From assembly GCA_963971225.1 (NCBI GenBank), contig OZ020268.1, forward strand, positions 15,415,032 to 15,479,031: a DNA stretch of 64,000 nucleotides. Direction: 5' to 3'. A program made the translations under genes and the position numbers. Each line of letters opens with the position of its first letter. The first letter of the stretch is position 1. The notes beneath the pieces were generated by a model. The model saw only the letters and a list, made by a program, of their open reading frames with translations, was not told where the DNA came from and searched no databases. Of this stretch, positions 12,197 to 23,542 are shown in pieces. Source of the DNA: Melieria omissa (lineage: Eukaryota > Arthropoda > Insecta > Diptera > Ulidiidae).

Positions 12197-12414
12197 CAGT
12201 GGTGTCTGGATATAGTGAACTAATTATTGCAAGACTGGTTCACTGTATTGAGGTTGTTCACTATATCAAGGTTAAAATTTTTGTTCAAAAACTCGTCTTA
12301 TTTGCTCAAAATACAATTTTTGTTTTTTGCTTGAAAATTTTCTATATTAGAGGCTCGATGTCAAAATTTGGGTGTTCACTATATCGAGGTGTCCACTATA
12401 CCCAGACACGACTG
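12197..12414. mobile_element. pogo-like MITE, copy 1
   Basis: A 218 bp element flanked by TA at 12,195-12,196 and 12,415-12,416. The ends are CAGTGGTGTCTGGATATAGT and, on the minus strand, CAGTCGTGTCTGGGTATAGT, imperfect inverted repeats that start CAGT as in the pogo/Tigger group. The motif GTTCACTATATC recurs internally in both orientations. A 234 bp relative lies at 36,071-36,304. Confidence 0.8.
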
Positions 12415-12424
12415 TATAAATTAA

Positions 12425-12675
12425 CCCTAATTCCCAGAAGTGAGCCTTACAGTCTCACTAAATATTTCAAAAGGTGATAAATCCAAAAGATTTTCGATTC
12501 CATTACTTTTTTTAATCCTCTAATGGAATGTTAGAATTATATTGCATTTATAAATTTATAGTTTCAGACACTTTTTGTATATTTTAAACAGTAATTTTCT
12601 CAGTAATTTTGCTCATATAAGCCTAACGTCCTCACTTTTGGGTTTACGTTTTGTTTAAAATTCGGGGAATTAGGG
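12425..12675. mobile_element. Possible TTAA-type MITE
   Basis: CCCTAATTCCC at the left end and its inverted copy at 12,665-12,675 bound 251 bp. TTAA precedes it (12,421-12,424) but TGAA follows, so one target copy would have to be mutated. A second inner inverted match (AAGTGAG / CTCACTT) supports a terminal-repeat element. It starts 10 bp after the pogo-like MITE. Confidence 0.5.
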
Positions 12676-14417
12676 TGAAATTGAATACCCTTTAGCGGAA
12701 TTACAATAATAATGGGAATCGAAATTGCAACACAAATTCATGGAACAATTGTTTAAATTATATTCGAAAATTGAGGTTATGCTGTGTTTCGTGCAGCGTC
12801 TTTGAACATCACTAAAGATTTTCATTAAAAAACTTACAATAAAAGGGAAAAATTACAAACCATATATCTTATGACTACCACATGGATTTTTTGATACAAA
12901 TAAGTCACTTCTTACAATCTTCTATGCGAGCAACAATAAAAACAAATATTGCCAAAATAACAACTCAACTCAACTCAACTCAAATTGTTATCGCATTTCA
13001 ATGTTCAGCGCCAATAAATAAAAATTACGAAATTTCCATTAAAAGCAGGAAATTAAGTTTGACAAAAGAGAAAAACAGCAACAAAAAAACAAAAAAAAAA
13101 ATGAAATTGAAAACGAAAACAAAAACTGCCTCTCCTTGAATTAAATTCAATTAAAATTATTTTTATCATTTCAAATAAATACATTTGCAGCATATGTATA
13201 AATACAATACCAACAAAAAAGAAATATTTATAACAAAAACAATAACAAATTAAATGCAAAAAATATTACTCACAAAAAACCAACATCAAATTTATTAAGA
13301 AAAAAAACAAGCTCAACACCAACACATACACAAGTGTGCCCAGTCATATGGCGAGCATGGCAACAATTTACAGCAACAGCAGCAGCAGCAACAACAACAA
13401 GAATAGCAGCAACGAGTGGAAAAAAAGTTAATAACACAAAATACAATCATAAAAAATAACAAATAAAATGTTGAAAAATTAAAAGTAAAATCCCCTTGAG
13501 ATTTCTGTCATAGAACTAAAGCTAAAGTTTTTTTCGCTTGCTTCTTACTGTTGGTGTTGTTGTTGTTGTCGTTTTTCGAAAGCAAAACGAGCACAAAACA
13601 AACAACAAGAACGAATAAAAAACCTTGCAATTATTCCAGTACTGGCTATAATAAAATGAGAGCAGTTATTGTAGGCTAACACAAAAACAAAAACAACAAC
13701 AACAACAAAATAACGATAACAACCATTTCTGGGGTTCGGAATTAGTTAGAATTTGATTGGTTTTTTTTTTTTTAATAAATTATATTTCTCACTATCAATT
13801 TGTGTAATTTATTGTTTTTATTTTCAATATTGTGCAGCAAGTATGGTAGGATTTATTGTTGTTGTTGCTGGCGTCAGTGGCAGAATAAATTTGCATTTAG
13901 TCAAAGCGACTTGACGGAAGTCGCTATTGGCTTGCGGGCAAGGACGCGTTTAATGGTTTCCGTTGGTTGGTTTCCAGGGCACCAACGATGACGAGGACTG
14001 AGTGCATGGAATTTCATAAACGAATACAAATATTAACTGTATTTGCGATTTGTAATAGTTATGTTACCTAATGTTCTAGCATCATAAAGTATAGTTTGAG
14101 TGAACCTTAGTCGGACCCAGGGATGCACGGGCCATGAGAAAAGTAAACAAAAATGAGTTGATTTTTTACCTATTTGTCACATTTTTTGCAGACAAAACTT
14201 TTACAGTCTTATCTGCTTATCTGATCTTCTGGCAGCATTGTTGCCACATGTTGGATGGTACTCACAATATATTAAAATACAAATATTTGCCAATAAACTA
14301 TGTATTTGTAATTTGGAGCCTTCATTTATATATTCACTGCTGCCCTTCTTGCTTATCATGTGGAATTTTTTAATACGAAATTATAATTTGAGTCACTCGA
14401 AGTCGAATTTTTGCATC
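12676..14417. other. AT-rich noncoding DNA with CAACA tracts
   Basis: Contains four tandem ACTCA units near 12,962-12,982, CAG/CAA runs near 13,370-13,400 and (CAA)n near 13,690. The open frames are low complexity. Nothing gene-like is seen. Confidence 0.6.
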
Positions 14418-14578
14418 CAGGCGCGGATTCAGAAAAATATTTCGGGGGGGCGGGTTTCAAGAAGTAACTCTTTTATATTTGTAAAATGACTTTTAATTTG
14501 TATGTAGTTTTATAGGCGATCCAAATATTTCGGGGGGGAGGTTTCAACCCCCAAAACACCCCCCTGAATCCGCCACTG
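14418..14578. mobile_element. hAT-like MITE with 8 bp target duplication
   Basis: A 161 bp element flanked by perfect 8 bp repeats TTTGCATC (14,410-14,417 and 14,579-14,586). The ends read CAGGCGCGGATTC and, inverted, CAGTGGCGGATTCAGG. Both subterminal regions carry ATATTTCGGGGGGG. An 8 bp duplication with CAG ends fits the hAT superfamily. Related elements are at 33,341-33,496 and 46,784-47,757. Confidence 0.85.
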
Positions 14579-14586
14579 TTTGCATC

Positions 14587-16538
14587 CGAACTAAGCACAA
14601 CTCCAGCTCAGAGTAGTTTCTCAAATGTATCTAATTTGTGTGCTTCAAACTCTCCCATATTTAACTTATCCGCCGCTCGCATCTCGAATACTCATTGGTA
14701 ACTACACTTTTCTGGCGGCAACAACAACAACAACTACGCTGAGTCGCTCAAGTCGCATCGTCTGTAGGCTTGAGCGTCTAGGCAGTTAATGACAACAGCA
14801 GTGACAGTAATAAAAACAACAACAACAACAATCACTACAACAGCAATCACAACCACTAAAGTAACAACGCAAAAAAACAATAACAGCAAACTTCGTTTGA
14901 ATTGCGATTTCGCGCATTAATTTGGTCATAAAAAATGAAAAGAGCACAAAAAGTACCCATTTCAGCAAAACAACAAACAAACAATAAAAACAACAAAAAT
15001 GAAATTGCAAAAAATTTTGATAGAGAGAAAAACAAATATAGAAACACATTCACACACACACACATAAACATCAAATAAGAACAAAAGAAAAACTGAAAAG
15101 TGGTTTCCATGAATCACTCGCTGCGCCGCGGCCGCCACCGTTGCCGCTTCCGCCCTTTCACCTTTTGACGCCGCTTACCGTAAACCTTTTTGCCAAAAAC
15201 CTGCGCCCAGCAATATTTGGGTGGATGAGGTTAGGTTGGTTGGTAAGGATCGGCCATTAGAAGGAGGAAGCCGCTTTTTTCTTCTGCGAAATTTATTTTT
15301 ATAAACACTGTTGCGGCGAAAATGTTTTGTTGTTCTATTTGGGAGATAACAAAAAACGACTCAAAACTGAACCTACAACAACAGCACAATGCGATACGAG
15401 AAAGAGGCCTTTAAATTTCATAAAAATTAGAAAAGCTCGTGTGCTACAGTCGGCCAGAGGCGAACATGACGAATGCGTAATTCTCAACTTGGTACCAGGT
15501 ATGAGTTGGGCGTGAATCACAGAGAGTTCGCAGAGTCGGTGCGGTCGCCAGCTCCTGTGGCGGTGCAGCTCCGAAAGTGCAAGTGCCGCTCGCTGCTTAC
15601 CGCTTACAGCTTTCAAAGGGAAACTACAATAAAAAATGTATAATTATAAATTACATACGAACTTATATTACTGACATTTGTATGTATGTGTGTGTGTGTA
15701 CTTTTGTATTTATGATTTTTTATATTTGTTTTCAAGCGTGGGGAAAGTACGCACAATTTGGAATTTCAAGCCGTGACTATATACATTTTTTCTACATAAT
15801 ATTCTTTGTTATAATTAAAAAGTTTGTTGTATTGACGTCAGCTTTCAGCAATATTTAACTGAAATGCGGTATAACGTTTTCAGTTTTATTGTCATTTAAA
15901 ATTGTTACGATTACATAAAGCTTGTTTTAATTATTTAAAATTATTTATATAAAATAAAGTTTGAATAAAGTTTCATTTGTAGTTTGGATATGACTTCTGT
16001 AGCAATCACAATGGGAGCAAATCGAGATTTGCAGCTGTTGTGCCCATAGTACAATGATGCGTTTGAATCTAACTGAGAATGTGTCTTATCTTTGAACTTA
16101 AAAAGGATCTAGAAGGTGCTCGAAGGTCGATTTTAAACTTCGGCAGCTCGGCAGGATTAATCATCTCTCTCTTTGATCCTTTCTAAGCTCAGTTATTGTG
16201 TTAGTCCTTGGGTACGTGTCGCTATCGGTTCGTACATATTCTATTCTACAATTTCAATTGTACAATAGAAGTTGTATTTTCAATTATGTTTCTGTGGTGC
16301 AACCAGCCATAGAGTGAAAATCGATTCAAATTGATATGATTACCCTACACTTCACAATTTTGCGTTAATTTTGCGATAACTTGGTACACAACTGATAACG
16401 AGTAACTTTGCAAAAATTTGCAATAAACTCGGTGGCACTGCTAATTGTCAGTGTTTATTTTATAATAGTTTTCAATTGTTTTCACATTTGAGTTACTTTT
16501 TTCAATTATATTTTTTTAAATTTTTTGATTGTAACTAA
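14587..16538. other. Low-complexity noncoding DNA
   Basis: CAACA-rich tracts lie near 14,720-14,880 with (CA)n near 15,050-15,065, a GC-richer patch near 15,120-15,160 and (TG)n near 15,685. AT-rich sequence follows. No supported gene or mobile element. Confidence 0.55.
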
Positions 16539-16855
16539 CACGCAACCGCCGTGGCTCAGTTGGTTAGTGCGCGGTCCAGCGAGTCGGATGCAGAGCGACG
16601 CAAGTTCGAATACTGCATGTAGCAACACCTAAAAAAATAACGGGAAACTCGTTTTCTCTTTCGGTGGCTGTCCTCTCAGCTGGAAAGGGCAAACCTCTGA
16701 GAGTAAAAATTGCCTATGAAAAAGCTCCCAACCTGCATAAAACTGTAGGTCCCTTCCACCCGCGTACAAATTCACACGCACAACACGGGTGGCTGCGGGA
16801 AGCTAGGCCTTAGTCGCGCGTAAGCGGGCTGTCGTGCCAATCAATTAAAAAATTA
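16539..16855 (+). mobile_element. tRNA-derived SINE, copy 1
   Basis: A 317 bp element flanked by a perfect 13 bp duplication TGATTGTAACTAA (16,526-16,538 and 16,856-16,868), the mark of LINE-driven retroposition. The head contains an RNA polymerase III A-box-like GTGGCTCAGTTGGTTAGTGC and a B-box-like CAAGTTCGAATACTG. A conserved body follows (GGCTGTCCTCTCAGC, ACCTCTGAGAGTAAA, ATGAAAAAGCTCC, CTGTAGGTCCCTTCCA). It is a SINE, not a functional tRNA: the cloverleaf 3' half is not maintained. Confidence 0.88.
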
Positions 16856-16868
16856 TGATTGTAACTAA

Positions 16869-17486
16869 GTATAAACAAAATTAGCCTTCAGATCGGATAT
16901 GGCAGGTTAAGGAAATTAAGAAAACGTGTTATTTTACCGATACTTTTTCGGCAATTGCTCAGTGGAGATGAGTAGCTTGCTGTCATCGCTCCTGGTATTC
17001 CCCCGGGCAACCCGTTTGAACACTGGACCCTTGCATTCCACGTTGAAACAATGTTCCAGCGCACAGAGAAAGTTCTTTCTTTGAGCATTTATGAGCTCAA
17101 TGGGTTCAAGGCAAGAGTCCATAACCACTTCACTCAAAACCCTATCTCCGAACCTTTATATCCTTCCTGAACCAACGCAATGCGGGATCATCCCTTGGGC
17201 GTTTGCTCGAGTTAAAGTAAAAAAAAGGTGCTTGAAAGTAGTTTCATTGTAATAAATTGTCGAGTAAATTTCATATAAAATAATAATATTAAGATATATG
17301 GCATACGAAATTGTTTCTTCAGAGAAATTTCGTTATTTAATTATTTTTTGAGGTAAATTCTACGTTTTTGTATTCATGACAATTGTTGTTATGAACCATT
17401 GAGGGCTCAAAGATTAGTTGATATTGTATACTGTCTTTGTATATTAAATTTTACTCAGGTTCTGAACATAGGGAAGGTTCGCTGAG
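16869..17486. other. Noncoding DNA, unassigned minus-strand frame
   Basis: A short minus-strand frame (16,934-17,137) has gene-like composition (ELINAQRKNFLCALEHCFNV), but I recognise no family, and no splice sites or partner exons are apparent. The rest is AT-rich. Confidence 0.35.
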
Positions 17487-17490
17487 TTAA

Positions 17491-18215
17491 GGGGTCGTCT
17501 ACGTATAGAGCTTAAAAAAATCGTTTTTTTTTTACATAATTTTCATTTTGAAGACGTGAGGAATGTTATATCCAAAGGATTTGGGTAAACTCTTCACGGT
17601 TATTGAGTTGTAGAGCATTGAGCACGCTCGCTCACGGTGTTTCCGCACGCTCCCTGTGAACTTTAAACGCGTTTTCCCGAAAGTCGTATTTTTCTAACTT
17701 ACTTGCACGATTTTAAGAAAAGTTTTACACGTATCGATTTGATTTCTTTTTTTAATTGCTCAGAAAATATGTCGCTATGAGTAGACACGAGCTTTTGAGA
17801 AAATATTGTATTTTTTTTATTATAACAGGCAATAAACATTTGAAAAAACAGGGAAAAATAACGTTTCTTTTAAAAATGTCCACCATTTCGAGAGATTTTT
17901 GAATTTTACAAAAAGCTCGTGTCTAAACATAGCTGATGTTATATCAATTATAGATTAGTTGAATTTTTTGTTGAAGGTTACGTGGTTGGCCCAAAATCGT
18001 GCAGGAAAATTTATATACAAATTCTGATGAGGGAACGTTCAAGGTCATCCTGCACTTGAATATGTAGAAATATAATTTTTAAGACCTTGCTTCTTGAAAG
18101 ATTACGATTAAATAAACAAAACACAAAAACAAGTCAGTGAATATCTTTTTTCGTTCCTTCGTAATAAATTTTGAAAAACAGGCTAGAAAATCAGGCCGCT
18201 ACGTAGACGACCCCC
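17491..18215. mobile_element. TTAA-flanked nonautonomous element with GGGG ends
   Basis: 725 bp bounded by TTAA at 17,487-17,490 and 18,216-18,219. Terminal inverted repeats read GGGGTCGTCTACGTA at the left and GGGGGTCGTCTACGTAG from the right. A second inner inverted pair (GACACGAGCTTTT / AAAAAGCTCGTGTC) lies near 17,792 and 17,920. There is no coding capacity. TTAA targets are used by piggyBac and Kolobok transposons; purine-G ends favour a Kolobok-like source, but this is a guess. Confidence 0.75.
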
Positions 18216-18219
18216 TTAA

Positions 18220-20066
18220 GAAAGAAAAGGCTGCACTTCAGAGTTTTGCAATATTTTTTATTTTATTGTATTTTGTAAAATTTTTTTCAGAGTATCAGAG
18301 TGCCAAAAATCAATTGATGGAACATAAAATAAAATCTTTTTATAGTACGTAATTTTTAAATAAAGAACAAGCCCCTAGAATTATGTGGAAGTAAATGTTC
18401 TAAAAAAATAAACGCAAATTTCATCTTCTTATTTCTAATAATTCTATCGAGCATTCTTGAGAGAGAGAGTACTTCAGTATACTTAGTTTTGATTAGATAT
18501 TTAATTGAGTTTGCGCTTGTAAATCATCGCTAGTGGTCGTTAGAATCGGATAGTTAGTCGTTAGTAACATTCGTGGAACCAACCAGTATCGATTCGCATT
18601 ATTCGATTTCGCACTTTTCCTCGCAGTGTCCAAATGCGCAAAAATCTCTCGACTATTGACATGAAATACTCTCCGTATACTGTGCGCCCATTTTTAGCAC
18701 ATCAATTCCAGTAAAAACCCAATTTATATAACAAAATGGCAGAACCTTTTTCAGCGCTGCCTTAACAAATTGCGAAATTATTTGCAAAAAAAAACAGTAG
18801 TTGTGGAAAAAGCAACTCAATATATGCGAAAAGATTATACAAAAAAACCAAACACATACATACAAACACACACATGGCATGAACATTGGTACGGGCCTGG
18901 CGGGACGGGGGCTTTGGGGTTGAGATTGTGTGTGTGTGTGGAATGAGCGTGAAGGGCGGCAGTTCGGGCAGCGGTACGCAACTACAAATACCTATCAACG
19001 TGTGCGCCGAACGCCAAGTCGACTTTAGACGTTGCTGGTGGCTGGTATGAAAAATAATAATAAACGTAAAGAAGCCGAAGCAGAAGAAGCAGCGGCAGTA
19101 CAGGCGAAGAAAAAGAGACGAATAGGGAAAAAATTGGAAAATTTGTAAAAACGCAAAAATAAATTGCAGCCACACAAAAAACTTCAAGGAAAGGCAATTT
19201 TTTGTCGCTGCCATTTCTGCTACGTTTTTCGCATGGTTTTTCGTAGCATTAAAAAACGACGCAGCGTCAAAGCGACGATGGCGATGACGACGACGACGAC
19301 GACGCGTTGTTGTAAACAATCAGAAGCGAAAAACCTGCTGTGAGAAATGGTGCGGGAGGCGAGGGGTGGTGTATCGTGGCTATGGGTGGGGCGGGAGGGG
19401 AGGTGAGGGGCGGAAGGTGAGAAAAAGGCATTACGACAACGGGGCTGGAAGATTTTTAGAGAAAGAAGCGCTGCTGGTGCCGCTTGCTGCCTGCTGCCGT
19501 TGGCCGTAATGGAGGCAAGTTCGATGGTGAGCGAGCGGCGGGGTTTGGCGGGCAAGGCGACGGTGCAGTCACTCAGTTTTTGTTGCTACTGCTGTTGTTT
19601 GTCATTGTTGTTGTTTTTGTAGAAAATTGTAGTTTGTTTGATAAAAAAAAACACAACAACAATACGCCAAGCAAAAACAATGGCAAAAAGCAGCAGCAGC
19701 AGTAATAACAACAGCGCAGTGGCAATAGAAGCGGGCGGGGCGACGGACGGCAACGGCAACGGCAGTAAAAGAAAAATGAAAAAGGAGAAAAACGAAAAAT
19801 TCGCATTTGACGGAACAAAAACACACCGGAATCTTGGCAAAAACTTGTAATGTAAGTTAGAACCTGAAGCTGCGAGGCTAACGCACTAACTTACACATAC
19901 ACACGCAAACACATTCGCGCGCACACAACTACACAGGCAAGCTGCCACATGTAAGCGCTGCTGGCTGGATGGGTTGCGGGTGAGGGTTTGGGGGGCTGAC
20001 GGCGAGGCAATGACATTTTTCTTGATGAATGTCATACGGTGGGCATGGTGTGTGTTTGCGTATGTT

Positions 20067-20097
<31 letters not shown>

Positions 20098-20605
20098 CGA
20101 TATGTTTAGAATCCGCATTCGTTGTTGCGTTCATCAGGGCTGGCGGAGGAAGCGTTGAGGTGGCGCAAAAGGCCAAGGAAAGTTTGGAAAATTTGTTGGC
20201 ATTGTATTTGTTGTTGTTTTTTATTATTTTCGTATATTGCAAAAAGGCAAAAAGAAATGAGATGTTCAAAAGCGGGGTGGCCGCAGGGGCAGTCAGTGTA
20301 GTAAAAATGGCAACGCTTTTGGCAAGGTTCCTGACGGGACACAGTGTGTGTTAGATTTGTTTGTGTAGCTATGTTGTGTGTGTGTGTGTGTGAGTGTGTG
20401 CAGTTGTTAACTGGTATGGCATGCATGTTGGCAACGTAAGCATAAAAGTGTATTTCAATTTTTTTCTGGTTCAAAAAACTGTATCTATCTGTACACCACC
20501 GCCGGCCGTGCAACTTACTTGCCAGCTCGCTATGTGACCAGCTTAAAGGGTTCGAAGTGAATGTTTTCATTTGACGTTTGATGTGCGCCGACTAAATTAT
20601 AATTA
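18220..20605. other. Noncoding DNA with GC-rich and microsatellite tracts
   Basis: Holds GC-richer sequence at about 18,890-19,570 (including a CGA/GAC run near 19,280), CAG/CAA tracts near 19,690 and a 28 bp (TG)n run. Open frames of up to 185 codons (18,762-19,319, minus) are made of simple-sequence residues and lack gene structure. No gene is called. Confidence 0.5.
20069..20096. repeat. (TG)n microsatellite
   Basis: Fourteen uninterrupted TG units. A shorter TG run lies at 20,376-20,391. Confidence 0.95.
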
Positions 20606-21255
20606 CGAGGTCTGTTTGAAAACAATATGACTCTTCAAATATCACGGATAAAGTAACGATTTGATTTTCCCAACATATCTATATGTGTTGATATTAGTTA
20701 GTAGCCACTGATATTATTAGCCAAATGTTAGACGGGCCTTGGTGCGCTTGGCGGTTTGTTGCCATTGAAAAAATGATTGGGTTTTGGTTTTGACGTCTTA
20801 TATATATATACCCATGTTTTGTCCAGTTATGATCCTTTGGAGCAAGTCTGGATTGTCGTTGACGTCATTCCATTGTCAAACTTCCCTACCACACGTTTTA
20901 TGCCCAACATATAAAAAGAAAAACTAAAAACCATGACCAACCGATATGTCAGCATCCTCAGCAACATTTCTAATAGTGATTCGACCATTTTTTATTTTCT
21001 TCACTGCTTCAACGATTTCATCGGTTGCTGACGTGCTACGGTATCCAGGGCGGGCATTCTCATTAATTTCTTCCCAGCCTTCTGTGAAAAACTTCTACAA
21101 ACCAATTAAAAAAAAAGTAAAATGTCGCAGTCAACATTTCAAGTAAATCTTATTTTTATGTTTCATATAACATTTAGTAAGTACCGATAAAACGAAAATC
21201 GAATGTACGTAGATTGTAATTTTTGAAAAGTCACTTGTTTTTTAAACAGACCTCG
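20606..21255 (-). mobile_element. Deleted mariner-like element
   Basis: 650 bp flanked by TA (20,604-20,605 and 21,256-21,257), with ends CGAGGTCTGTTT in inverted orientation. Minus-strand translation of the middle gives EINENARPGYRSTSATDEIV, EAVKKIKNGRITIRNVAEDA and, after frame changes, NPDLLQRIITGQN, segments of a mariner transposase linker and catalytic core with the GDE motif altered. Most of both the N- and C-terminal thirds is missing. Confidence 0.82.
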
Positions 21256-21840
21256 TATAATCAATTTAAATGAGTAAAAGAAATATGGAACATAAATGGA
21301 ATCGATGGGGTGACTGTGAAGGGGTTGAAAAGGAAAAGAGCTTTTCATGACAACTCTTCATGCTTTTGTGGTCTTTGACATTGCATCTCGTAGTATGCTG
21401 TGGCGAGCGTTGAACTCCCAACTTGACAGAAAATACATTAGCGTAGTTAACGAGAGAGATGGCCTTGGAAAGAACTTTGAGCTCAACATATTCAACGTAT
21501 TTCAAAATAGACAAACACTTGAATGTCCAATAGAGTCAAAATGGTCTTTTATTAGAAATCATTTTTGAAAGAAAACCTGTTATGACTCTCTCACTGATGT
21601 TTGAGATACGTCATTATAACTGACTTATAACTTTTCTTTGCAAATAACACCAAAGTAAACAGGAAAAACACTTAAAATCAATAAAACAACAAGGTAGTAA
21701 ATAATACTGAAGTCATAATGACTCCATGTGGGCATTTAAAGAAGGCCGGGCATTGTAGTGTTAAATTTCGATAAAACTACATTTGAACTGTTTGGAACAT
21801 TTCGTGTACTGCAGCGATGACGGGAACTTGCTGTAGATTG

Positions 21841-23507
21841 CACCGTGCGACAGCATTTTTCACACTGGAAAAAATGCATATGGGCGTGAAACTAGAGACC
21901 AAACATAGTATCAGGTGTACAACTTTGCTTCCGCCGTTTTCCGATAGGTGGCTGTACCGGCTGAGGCTGGTTGAAATACATAGATGGTAATGCCTTTAAA
22001 GTGAGTGTGGACAGTGCCTAACGAATTGTCATCGCCGTTTCAGTGACAGTTGTTCTTGTTTTCGTATTATTCACGCTCGAAAATGTCCGTTTATGTGCCC
22101 AATTCTCGCCATTCGCGGGAAGTTTTATTTTTCTGGTACAATTCGAAAAAAAATGCAGCTGAAGCGCATCGAATGCTCTCAGAAACTTACGGTGATGCTG
22201 CTCTGAGTGAAAGAACGTGTCGGGAGTGGTTTCAACGTTTTAAAAATGGTGATTTCGTGGTGAGTGAAAATGGTGAGTCCTCCTCCAACACGACAATGCT
22301 CGGCCTCACGTCGCAAAAGTGGTCAAAAAGTACCTGGAAACGCTGAAATGGGAAGTCTTGCCCCACCCGCCGTATTCCCCAGATGTCGCCCCTTCTGACT
22401 TCCACCTATTCCGTTCGATGGCACACGGCCTGGCAGATCAACATTTTCAATCCTTCGAAGAATTGGAAAAATGGATTGCTTCATGGATAGCGTCAAAAGA
22501 GGACTCCTTTTTTCGAGCCGGGATCCGAAAATTGCCGGAAAGATGGGAGAAAGTTGTCGCTAGCGACGGACAATACTTTGAATAATACATCTGTAAGCAC
22601 TTTTTCGCAATAAAGCGAATTAATTTTGGAAAAAAACGGCGGAAGCAAAGTTGTACACCTGATAATACTGCGTACTCAGTTTTTCATTTCTACATCCTTT
22701 GTCCTTTTAAAAGGACCTCAAAATTTTGAAGGGGATAAAAAATTAAAAAAATATATAAAATACTAAACTTCGTTAGAATATGGCGATATGTATGTCAGAT
22801 GAAAGAGGAAAGACTCAAAAATTTAAATAAAACTGATGTTTTATCTATTTGTAAAAAAAGGATATAAAATAGGTCTTTTGAAAATTTTAATCCTTTATAT
22901 CCTTGAAAATGTATAGCTAATTTTCTTGAAAAGTAAGTATGTTAGCACCCAAAATCTCCTTGATCACGTGTCAAAATTTCATTACTTTACCTTTATTGGT
23001 TCGAAAGTTATTAATAAAAAGGCGGAAGCTGCAGGTCAAAAGTTCTAATTTATTTGCGTATCAGTATTTTAAATAATAAATAGATACAAAATCAATTAAG
23101 CGAGAATAATGAATAATTTTGACACGTGATAAAGGAGATTTTGGGTTTTAACATACTTACTTTTTAAGAAAATTCTACATACATTTTCAAGGATATAAAG
23201 GATTAAAATTTTCAAAGCACCGTTTTCATATCCTTTTTTTACAAATAGATAAAAAATCAATTTTATTTAATTTCTTGAGACTTTCCTCTTTCATTTGATA
23301 TACATATTGCCATATTCTAACGAAGTTTAGTATTTTTTATATTTTTTTAATTTTGTATCCCCTTCAAAATTTTGAAGTCCTTTTAAAAGGACAAAGGATT
23401 TAGAAAAAAAAAACTGAGTACGCAGTATTACTATGTTTGGTCTCTAGTTTCACGCCCATATGGATTGTTTCCAGTGTGAAAATTTTGTTCATTTTTGTCG
23501 CACGGTG
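21841..23507. mobile_element. Foldback element with ~400 bp arms, split by a mariner
   Basis: The left arm begins CACCGTGCGAC and the right arm ends with its complement at 23,507. The arms stay inverted copies throughout: GGGCGTGAAACTAGAGACC (21,882 onward, and inverted near 23,450), ACTGCGTACTCAG, CCTTTTAAAAGG and GATCACGTGTCAAAATTTC regions match near 22,968 and 23,115. The arms meet around 23,050. Excluding the nested mariner the element is about 913 bp. No protein is encoded. Partial copies occur at 36,309-36,690 and 46,905-47,180. Confidence 0.85.
21911..22662 (+). mobile_element. Internally deleted mauritiana-type mariner
   Basis: 752 bp with ~30 bp inverted ends starting TCAGGTGTACAACTTTGCTT and a TA duplication at 21,909-21,910 and 22,663-22,664. 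From 22,083 it encodes MSVYVPNSRHSREVLFFWYN and the helix-turn-helix region (TCREWFQRFKNGDF). A deletion then joins it, in another frame, to the transposase C-terminus (PPYSPDVAPSDFHLF with the third catalytic Asp, ending ASDGQYFE-stop at 22,585). The first two catalytic residues are gone. The undisturbed other arm of the foldback shows the pre-insertion site. Confidence 0.92.
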
Positions 23508-23542
23508 TTGCAATTAAATATAAATATATACATTCATACATA

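Noticed and set aside
16550..16620. A functional tRNA gene
   Set aside because: A- and B-box-like sequences are present but no complete cloverleaf; the unit continues into a SINE body and has target duplications.
18762..19319. 185-codon minus-strand open frame
   Set aside because: Composition is simple-sequence (Arg/His run, Phe/Leu runs) from biased DNA; no family recognised.
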